NCBI GenBank assembly: GCA_040235375.1
Contig: JBECKQ010000074.1
Span: 1-27,143 of the forward strand
Length of the DNA: 27,143 nucleotides
Origin: JBECKQ01 sp040235375
Lineage (GTDB): Bacteria; Planctomycetota; Phycisphaerae; UBA1845
Reading direction: 5' to 3'
A model generated the notes under the pieces. The model was not told the origin of the DNA, searched no databases, and was given only the letters and a program-made list of their open reading frames with translations. The position numbers and the translations under genes were made by a program. Positions 16,643 through 22,499 of the stretch are shown in pieces. Every line of letters begins with the position of its first letter. Positions within the stretch are counted from its first letter, which is position 1.

Positions 16643-16647
16643 TTCAA

Positions 16648-16670
16648 CGCCCGGGCATCGGCGCCGGGCG
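16648..16670. other. GC-rich stem-loop after the regulator gene
   Basis: CGCCCGG (16648-16654) pairs with CCGGGCG (16664-16670) around a nine-base loop, six bases after the regulator stop. No T-run follows (TGCGGTTCTC), so a role as terminator is only possible. Confidence 0.35.
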
Positions 16671-16729
16671 TGCGGTTCTCCCAACTGGCTGACGCCGCGC
16701 CGAAGGGCCGATGGCCTGTCGCGCCGGAA

Positions 16730-16820
16730 GGCACGGAGGGCGCGTCGCCGCTTCTTCGAGAAAGCCCTGCCCGCGACGATCGGCTCGCACCGCTGATCAG
16801 TGACACCCCCTTCCGGCCCC
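16730..16820. repeat. Dispersed intergenic repeat, copy A
   Basis: It shares GCACGGA, GTC-CCGCTTC-TCGA, AGCC and CGCTGATCAGTGAC with 21182-21246, in the same order. Copy A is longer, and a pyrimidine-rich tail (CCCCCTTCC and on to about 16870) follows. No frame is conserved. Confidence 0.5.
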
Positions 16821-16931
16821 CCTCCCGTTCCGGTCCCCCGATTTTCTCTGTAACCGCTCGGCAGCTTTCCTTCAGGAATCGGTGGAGGATGCCCTGTTCG
16901 AAAGGCCGCACGGCACCGGAGGCACGTTATC

Positions 16932-18080
16932 ATGCTGACGCCCGGCACAAACCACGCTTTTGTCACCCGCCCCAGGGTCCATTGGTTGGACAATCTACGC
17001 ACCTGCATGGTGTTCCTCGTGGTCGTGGTTCATGCCGGCGGCGTCTACGAGAGCAGCGGCCGCTGGTCGCTCTTCTGGATCGTGGATGACCCGGCCACTA
17101 CCCCCCTGTCCGATCTGCTCATCGTGCTGCTGGACCTGTTTGTCATGCCGGCGCTTTTCTTCGTTTCCGGCTGTCTCGCCCCACAGTCCCTGGCCACGAA
17201 GAGCTCCCTCGGCTTTCTGAAAGCCAAGGCCCGACGGTTGCTCATGCCCTGGCTCATCGCGGTCACGACCCTGATTCCGCTCTACAAGGTCATCTTCCTG
17301 TACTCCCGCAACATACCGCAGGAACACTGGACGACGTACTTTCACTGGGATGCACTCTGGAGCCAGAACTGGCTCTGGTTCCTCCCCGTGCTCTTCCTGT
17401 TCAACGTGCTGTACACGCTCGCTTCGAGGGCAGGGATGGCGCCCACGCGAGTCTCGCTGAAGGGGGCGGTCGTGTGCACGTTTCTGATTGGATGGGCTTA
17501 TAGCTGCTGCATGGACATGTTCGGTCTCCGGGGCTGGACACACACGGTGATCATCGACTTTCAGAATGAGCGCCTGCTCGTGTACTTCATGATTTTCGTG
17601 CTGGGCGCGCTGAGTTCGCAGCGGAAGCTGTTTGTGTCGCCACCGAGGGGGACGGTGCTGCGTATTGCCGTCGTGGCGGCCGCCCTGGGGCCGGTCGCGC
17701 TGTATTACCTGCTGCACGACAAGTTCCTTGCAGCGCCGAGCATCCCCGTCGTCCGCAACATTGCCGGCACGCTGTCGCTGTGGCTGGGTTACCACGTGGC
17801 GCTGTACTGCGCTCTTTTCGTCACGCTGTCCACGTTCAGTAACTATCTCAATGGAAGTGGGCGCCTCGGCAGGGTGTTGAATGCGAACTCCTACTACGTC
17901 TACATCATTCACACGATCGTTGTGGGCGCCTTGGCGACAGCGTTTCTTGATACGCGACTCCCTGCACTGTGCAAGTACGCGATTGTAACGGTGGCGACAT
18001 ACGCGGCGTGTAATGTGATTGTGGCCGGTTGCAGAAAAGTCATCGAGGCAACCCTTACGAGTAGAATGGAGGTACGGACA
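16932..18080 (+). CDS. Membrane acyltransferase (acyltransferase-3 family), fused in frame to the next unit
   Basis: This is the acyltransferase part of a 565-residue frame that ends at 18629. It has about ten membrane helices and the family opening VHWLDNLRTCMVFLVVVVHAGG (VVVHAGG holds the conserved His). Further marks are FVMPALFFVSG, KARRLLMPWLIA and a late SYYVYIIHTIVVG, as in OpgC/MdoC-like acyltransferases that acylate glycans from the cytoplasmic side. Substrate unknown. ATG 16932 gives a typical N-terminus, with only a weak GGAGG-like site (about 16919-16922) upstream. No stop codon separates it from the ankyrin unit: after GCRKVIEATLTSR the frame reads straight into MEVRTMKAITQVM. 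It may be one bimodular protein, or an acyltransferase that has lost its stop codon. Confidence 0.85.
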
Positions 18081-18629
18081 ATGAAGGCGATAACGCAAGT
18101 AATGCTGGTGGCCGCGCTTGTCGCGGGGTTCGGTTGTCGCAGGCAGGAGGAGTCACGCACAACATCGACCCCCCCGCACGTGAGCATCCACCTGGCGGCC
18201 CTCCAGGGGCACATTGATGCGATTCGGCAGCACATTGAGGCCGGCTCCAACCTGGACGAAAAAGACCAGTACGGGTCCAGCCCCCTGATTATCGCAGCGA
18301 CGTTTGGCAGGACGGAAGTAGCGCGGGCGCTGATCGACGCCGGAGCAGATACGGAAGTGAGAAACAACGACGGCGCAACGGCGCTGCACGTCGCCGCGTT
18401 CCTGTGCCGCACCGACATCGTGAAGATCCTGCTCGACAACGGTGCTGACAAGAGCGCGGCAAACGCAGCCGGAAGAACTGCTCTGGATACGGTCGCAGGT
18501 CCTTTCGAGGATGTCAGGGTCATATACGATCGCCTGGGAAAGGGCCTCAAGCCATTGGGTTTGAGACTGGATTACGACCGCATCGAAAGAACGCGTCCCG
18601 AGATTGCCCAGATGCTGCGAGCGACGTGA
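18081..18629 (+). CDS. Ankyrin-repeat lipoprotein (also C-terminal part of the in-frame acyltransferase fusion)
   Basis: From ATG 18081 this is a 182-residue protein with a textbook lipoprotein signal (MKAITQVMLVAALVAGFGC, lipobox VAGFGC), then a short polar linker and at least three ankyrin repeats (IHLAALQGHIDAIRQHIEAG, SSPLIIAATFGRTEVARALI, ATALHVAAFLCRTDIVKILL). ATG 18081 is preceded by GGAGGT with good spacing. A signal peptide in the middle of a membrane protein makes little sense unless the ankyrin part is also, or only, translated from here. Ankyrin repeats bind protein partners; exported versions in bacteria often act in envelope or redox contexts. Which form is made cannot be told from sequence. 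It shares its whole frame with the preceding entry. Confidence 0.75.
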   Translation: MKAITQVMLVAALVAGFGCRRQEESRTTSTPPHVSIHLAALQGHIDAIRQHIEAGSNLDEKDQYGSSPLIIAATFGRTEVARALIDAGADTEVRNNDGATALHVAAFLCRTDIVKILLDNGADKSAANAAGRTALDTVAGPFEDVRVIYDRLGKGLKPLGLRLDYDRIERTRPEIAQMLRAT

Positions 18630-18737
18630 CATCGGTGCCGGGGGTCGCGTTTGATTACTGCCCGGAAGGCCAAGTTAACGAAACGGGCCACTGCGGCGGG
18701 GCTCACGACAGGGTCCTCCGCGTGGCCCGGATGGTCC

Positions 18738-18760
18738 GCAGATTTCGCGAATTTCGGGAA
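18738..18760. repeat. Dispersed repeat with TTCGCGAA core, copy 1
   Basis: The sequence CGCAGATTTCGCGAATTTCG recurs at 21022-21043 with one extra T. The core TTCGCGAA is palindromic. It lies in the non-coding stretch after the ankyrin unit, which also shows scattered similarity (AGGCAGGAGGCCGGAGGC-like purine-rich text) to 21100-21165. Confidence 0.5.
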
Positions 18761-18915
18761 CGGCCTGCGGCCGGCGGGAAAATGGACGGCGAGAGGCAGG
18801 AGGCCGGAGGCATTTGACGGCGAAGAGGAGAGGCGGTCGCTGGATTGTCGGCGGGCGACGCGTCGGAGATCATTGAAGGGCGATGGCGAGGCTAGTGGAG
18901 CCGAGGAGCGCACGA

Positions 18916-19134
18916 ATGACGCGACTGCACTTCTGTGATACGTGCCGGTTAAGGCGATACGCGGAGCGCAAGCCGGATGGCATCATTGCACGGATCTGGC
19001 GATGGCATACCACGTGGTGCCCGGGATGGCGGGCACACCAGAAGAAACTTGCTGAACTGCGAAACGGCGGGGATGGAGATTCGCGCCCGCCGTCGTCCGC
19101 GGCCGCGTCGCAATCGCAAGATCGAGCGCGTTGA
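18916..19134 (+). CDS. Small Cys/Trp-rich protein, probable metal-binding
   Basis: A 72-residue protein. Its first 48 residues look like a compact domain: MTRLHFCDTCRLRRYAER, a basic hydrophobic stretch ARIWRWHTTWCPGW, and RAHQKKLAEL. C7, C10, H31 and C35 are spaced like a small zinc site. The last 24 residues are low complexity (Ser, Ala, Gln). ATG 18916 has GAGGAG seven bases upstream, a strong site. I recall similar small proteins with a WRWH-x3-CPGW block in other bacteria, but no named function. It lies between the ankyrin unit and a converging LolA-like gene. Confidence 0.6.
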   Translation: MTRLHFCDTCRLRRYAERKPDGIIARIWRWHTTWCPGWRAHQKKLAELRNGGDGDSRPPSSAAASQSQDRAR

Positions 19135-19156
19135 CCGCGCTAGCCAAGCGAGAGGC

Positions 19157-19867
19157 TCACGTACCGGTCAGGTCCTTGACCGGCACATCCTCCGGCGTCT
19201 CGAACTTGAACTTGTCGTCGGGGATGTCCACGTTTATCCGGATGTCCGTCACCAGCACGACGGTCTTCACGTGCCCATCCGGTCCGAAAATCACCGTCTT
19301 GGCCGGGACGCCGCAGTCCTTGCGGCAATAATAGACCGTGCGCGACTGATCGCCGGCGTCATTCTGCTTGGGCGTCATCTCGATCACGTAGCAATCCGAG
19401 CCGTCTACTTTCTCCTCGTCCAGGACCTTGAGATCGTGGTCCGCCTCGCCAGCCTTCCAGATGGGGCTGACCTCCGGAGCGGTCTTGGTCTTGACGGCTG
19501 TCGTCTCGCCATCGCGGTCGGTAAGCGTGTAGACGAACTCGCCGTCGTTCACCATCACGGTCTTTTGCAGCGATTCCCGCTCCGTGTCCCCGATCTTCTC
19601 GACGCTTATCGTCTGCCCCTCCGTGCGCATCATGAGCTTGTCGCCGTCGCGCTTTTGCCAGTGCGTGCCGGTCATCCTCGACACTGCTGCGGCGTCTGAG
19701 TTCGCCATTTCCATCTCCATGCTCACCTTCATCTTCATCGACTTCACGGACTTCGCCGCGTCGGTCAGCTTCTTCTCGACCTCCTCGAGCGTGTCCGCGA
19801 AGCCGACGGCAACCGGTCCGGCCACAAACAACAGCACGAACATCCCGCTTTGCCACATCCGCTTCAT
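19157..19867 (-). CDS. LolA-like exported protein, copy A
   Basis: A 236-residue exported protein. Residues 1-24 (MKRMWQSGMFVLLFVAGPVA, then VGFA) are a signal peptide. The mature part (LEEVEKKLTDAAKSVKSMKM, MTGTHWQKRDGDKLMMRTEG, SDCYVIEMTPKQ, VYYCRKDCGVPAKTVIFG and VDIPDDKFKFETPEDV) resembles the LolA/LolB-like outer-membrane lipoprotein-sorting superfamily, which folds as a half-barrel that can carry lipid. Two Cys in YCRKDCG could form a disulfide. AAGGAGA lies before the ATG; a long upstream extension to 20194 is not convincing. It is closely related to the gene at 25287-25994, and the homology continues about 150 bp upstream of both starts. True LolA works with LolB and LolCDE, none of which is here, so the name reflects fold only. 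Confidence 0.82.
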   Translation of the reverse strand: MKRMWQSGMFVLLFVAGPVAVGFADTLEEVEKKLTDAAKSVKSMKMKVSMEMEMANSDAAAVSRMTGTHWQKRDGDKLMMRTEGQTISVEKIGDTERESLQKTVMVNDGEFVYTLTDRDGETTAVKTKTAPEVSPIWKAGEADHDLKVLDEEKVDGSDCYVIEMTPKQNDAGDQSRTVYYCRKDCGVPAKTVIFGPDGHVKTVVLVTDIRINVDIPDDKFKFETPEDVPVKDLTGT

Positions 19868-20205
19868 GGCGGTCTCCTTTCTCGCTGTTGAAGAAAGACG
19901 CACGTCACGTTCGCCGCATTGCACAATCCCGGCGTTGGCCAACGCTTGTCGTTGAACGAAAAACTCGACCCGGCCGGGGGACAGGATACCGATCGGCCCG
20001 CCGTTCGACAACTCGCCGCAGGCCGCAACAGAACCTGGGGGAAAGCCGCATGCCACCGGCCTGCGATGCCCCGAGAAAGCGGCAGAGTGTGAAAGCGAGA
20101 GCCCGCGGGGCGGGCTCTCCCAGGCTGGTGAACTGTTGGGCCTTCGCCGAGGGGACACGGTGGTGCCTATACTGTTTGCCCCTGGGCTTGCCACAAAGGT
20201 GGATC
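19868..20205. other. Divergent promoter region of LolA-like copy A and the SCO gene
   Basis: The part up to about 20020 matches the region upstream of LolA-like copy B in reverse orientation. A perfect 9-bp hairpin, GAGAGCCCG (20097-20105) with CGGGCTCTC (20111-20119), sits further left of the SCO gene; no T-run follows on the plus strand. Confidence 0.55.
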
Positions 20206-20955
20206 ATGCAAGAGCCAAACTCCAGTCCGTTCCCGTGCCCCACAGGCAGCAGCCATCGCCACCGATCAGCGTCGAGGAAGCGAGCCGGTAAGCCGGATGT
20301 CATCCGTCGAGCGACTTGGCGTTTCTCAAGCCTTCTGCTGATTGCATCGCTCACTGCCGGCCTGTCCGGCTGCGGTAAATCGGAAGGACACCAGGCAGCC
20401 TCGCTTGCGAAGCATGCGGCGACCGATCCGAACTCGCAGGAGCTGGTCGGCCAGTCCATCAACGATATTCCCGACACCGGCTTGATCAACGAGCGCGGCG
20501 AAGCGGCGAGCTTTGCCGGCTTACCCAATGAGCCGATCCTTCTGACGTTCATCTACACGCGCTGCCCGATGGCCAACATGTGCCCGTTGATCACCCAGAA
20601 AGTGTCGCAGGTGCAGCAGCGCCTCGCGGCATCGGGCGTGTCCGCGCGGTTCGTCGAGGTCAGCTTCGATCCGGAGTACGACACGCCGGCCGTGCTCCGG
20701 GCGTACGCCGACAGCCATGGTCTGGACACCAAAGACGTGACCCTGTGGACCGGCACTCCGGAAGCCATCAAAAGCCTGACCGAACATTTCCGCATCACCA
20801 CGGATCGGCAAAGCGACCAGGTCATCATGCACAACATGCGGACGTTCCTGATCGGCCCGGACCACGTCATCCGCTGCGTGTACCGCCGCAGCGACTGGCC
20901 CGTGGACGAAGTGACCCGTGTGCTGGCGGCGATGGCGAGCCCGAACCAGTCGTGA
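20206..20955 (+). CDS. SCO-family (SCO1/SenC) thioredoxin-like lipoprotein
   Basis: A 249-residue envelope protein. After a basic N-terminal region of about 38 residues comes a hydrophobic segment (FSSLLLIASLTAGLSGC) with lipobox GLSGC (C56), so it is probably a lipoprotein. The thioredoxin-like domain has the metal/redox site FIYTRCPMANMCP (C120 and C126), SFDPEYDTP (D155) and H209 in IMHNMRTFLIG. SCO proteins deliver copper to the CuA site of cytochrome oxidase or reduce its cysteines. Here the two Cys are five residues apart (C-x5-C) rather than the three of SCO1, a variant I associate with related SCO-like proteins with a longer loop. ATG 20206 has AAAGGTGG nearby; the frame is open to 19888 but unlikely to start there. 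No oxidase gene is in the window. Confidence 0.85.
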   Translation: MQEPNSSPFPCPTGSSHRHRSASRKRAGKPDVIRRATWRFSSLLLIASLTAGLSGCGKSEGHQAASLAKHAATDPNSQELVGQSINDIPDTGLINERGEAASFAGLPNEPILLTFIYTRCPMANMCPLITQKVSQVQQRLAASGVSARFVEVSFDPEYDTPAVLRAYADSHGLDTKDVTLWTGTPEAIKSLTEHFRITTDRQSDQVIMHNMRTFLIGPDHVIRCVYRRSDWPVDEVTRVLAAMASPNQS

Positions 20956-21021
20956 GGGGAGTGGAACGAGCCAACGGCGACCGCCATCTGTTACGCCATA
21001 GATGATGTGGGGATGTTCTTG

Positions 21022-21051
21022 CGCGCAGATTTTCGCGAATTTCGCAGATTT
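21022..21051. repeat. Dispersed repeat with TTCGCGAA core, copy 2
   Basis: It reads CGCAGATTTTCGCGAATTTC and then GCAGATTT, matching 18738-18760 with one inserted T. The element GCAGATTT occurs twice around the palindrome. It is followed by the GCGGGC hairpin. Confidence 0.5.
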
Positions 21052-21181
21052 CTTCGCGCGGGCTTCGCCCGCAACTTGAGGCCGGTGAAGGAGTGATGCT
21101 GATGGCGGAAGGCAAGAGGCAATAGCGGCTGATCGGGCGTCCCACGGCAGGCCGGAGGACGCATGCCCTCTCGGCGCCGAC

Positions 21182-21246
21182 GACACGGAAAGGATGTCAG
21201 CCGCTTCCTCGACGTAGCCGCTAATCAGTGACGTCCCCGCTTCCTC
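21182..21246. repeat. Dispersed intergenic repeat, copy B
   Basis: This is the partner of 16730-16820: GACACGGA, GTCAGCCGCTTCCTCGA, AGCC and CGCTAATCAGTGAC occur in the same order. It is a shorter version, lacking about 20 bases before the CGCT-ATCAGTGAC block. Confidence 0.5.
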
Positions 21247-21561
21247 CCACTTTCTCCGCTCAGCACCGGGCTCACACGTGTCGCTCTTGCGTGCGGCTGC
21301 TGAGAATGGGTACGATGAAGAACGCTCGGCAGCGTAGCCGGGCAGCGGCTATTCGGGTCGGATAAGACGCCAATACAAGAAGGCGGTGGCGCGACAAGTG
21401 CCGCCGGACCCGGCGTTTCGCCGTGATCGCCCTCGGTTTCGCCCGCGGTTCAGGCGGCTGCCCCACACCGTGCTTGGCGTGTTCGCCGGATCGGCCCGAA
21501 CATTGCCAGAGGGCACTAATGGCGTGGCATCACGTCACCAAACCAAAGGAGGACATTGCTC

Positions 21562-21834
21562 ATGCCGAAGTTCGTTATTGAGAGAGAGATCCCGGGCGCT
21601 GGAAACATGTCGCCTCAGGAATTACAGGCCGTTTCGCAGAAGTCGTGCAACGTACTGCGAGGAATGGGTCCCCAGATCCAGTGGGTTCAGAGCTACGTCA
21701 CTCAGGACAAGCTCTACTGCGTTTACATCGCCCCGAATGAAGAAATGGTGCACGAGCACGCAAGGCAAGGGGGATTCCCGGCGAACAAGGTGTCTCGGGT
21801 CCGGACGGTGATCGATCCGACCACGGCGGAGTGA
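21562..21834 (+). CDS. DUF4242 family protein
   Basis: A 90-residue cytoplasmic protein that fits the DUF4242 family along its whole length: MPKFVIEREIPGAGNMSPQE, LGPQIQWVQSYV-like GMGPQIQWVQSYVTQDKLYC and VYIAPNEEMVHEHARQGGFP with end VIDPTTAE. The family is a ferredoxin-like (dimeric alpha-beta barrel) fold; one structural member, SCO4226 of Streptomyces, binds nickel. The His and Glu residues at 60-67 (NEEMVHEH) could be ligands, but this is inference. AAAGGAGG lies nine bases before ATG 21562, deciding it against TTG 21556. Its stop overlaps the GTG of the following cupin frame (GTGA). Confidence 0.9.
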   Translation: MPKFVIEREIPGAGNMSPQELQAVSQKSCNVLRGMGPQIQWVQSYVTQDKLYCVYIAPNEEMVHEHARQGGFPANKVSRVRTVIDPTTAE

Positions 21835-22067
21835 GAACGGGCTGCGAGGAGACTGTCGTGGCGCCCAAGGGTTCCGGACGTGCGGTCATCGATGGGGCGG
21901 CCTTGGGATTCGTGCCGGATTCCACGCTGATCGTGCCGCCCAAGGTCGTTCACCAACTGGTCAACTCGGGCGGTGAACCGATGCTCCTCATTGCGCCGCT
22001 CTCGGCGAGCTCCGCCCGCGACTTCGCTCCGGACGGCGCGGAACTGCCGGCGCCAGGGATTGACTGA
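21831..22067 (+). CDS. Truncated cupin-domain protein
   Basis: A frame of 78 residues beginning with GTG in a GTGA overlap with the DUF4242 stop. Its sequence (GSGRAVIDGAALGFVPDSTL and IVPPKVVHQLVNSGGEPMLL) is the second half of a small cupin, with motif 2 as P-P-x-V-V-H-Q-x-V-N. The first cupin motif, with its two His and Glu metal ligands, is absent, and MRTGCEETVVAPK stands in its place. The usual length is about 110 residues. Either it is a decayed gene or a short protein that pairs with the DUF4242 product. GC-rich codon use is retained. Expression would depend on translational coupling. Confidence 0.5.
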   Translation: MRTGCEETVVAPKGSGRAVIDGAALGFVPDSTLIVPPKVVHQLVNSGGEPMLLIAPLSASSARDFAPDGAELPAPGID

Positions 22068-22499
22068 GCCTGTCGGCAGCACACGACGGACTTCCGCGAG
22101 AAGCGCCTTGCCGCAAGGACATCGCGGACAGAAATTCAGGGCCGGAGGTCGGGCGGCGAAGGGAAGAGAGAGGAGTTGGGAGCAACCGGCCAGCAGGGAC
22201 TGACGTTTCCGGCTACCGCTGGTGCGCCCTCCGGACGGGCAACCTTACCGAGGCCACGCTGAACGCCAGACTCTTTGAACTGCCCGCCAGTGGTGCGCCC
22301 TCCGAGCGGGAATCCGGCGGAACGCGGCCGACAATTGGCGGCAGGTGGTTATGATTCCCTGGCGGCGTTCCCGACAGTGCCACATGGGGATGCATCGCGT
22401 AAATGCACCCGTCGATCGGCGCGTGATCGAACATGCGGGTGCTGCCAACCACGCCGCCACGAAGATGACACAACATCGACGACGACCGGAGGCGAACGC
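22068..22499. other. Non-coding stretch before the proton ATPase
   Basis: No gene is seen. It contains a short direct repeat, TGGTGCGCCCTCCGGACGGG (22220-22239) and TGGTGCGCCCTCCGAGCGGG (22291-22310), 71 bp apart, and a long purine-rich segment (22145-22180). The ATPase frame is open back to 22275, but the ribosome site at 22488-22492 decides the start at 22500. Confidence 0.45.
22220..22314. repeat. Pair of 24-bp direct repeats
   Basis: Two near-identical units start at 22220 and 22291, sharing TGGTGCGCCCTCCG then CGGG-A-C. Each is partly self-complementary (GCCC ... GGGC in the first). They lie about 190-280 bp before the ATPase start and could be a regulator site or a remnant of a repeat. 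Confidence 0.45.

Larger units (their letters stand above)
20956..21561. other. Long non-coding stretch with dispersed repeats
   Basis: I find no convincing gene. It contains a TTCGCGAA repeat (21022-21051), a GCGGGC-TTC-GCCCGC hairpin at about 21058-21072, and repeat copy B (21182-21246). The promoter of the DUF4242 gene should lie in the right half, but no clear -10/-35 pair is seen. Confidence 0.5.

Noticed and set aside
20097..20119. GC-rich hairpin as an intrinsic terminator
   Set aside because: The stem is strong, but no T-run follows on plus and only CTTTC on minus; no gene clearly ends here.
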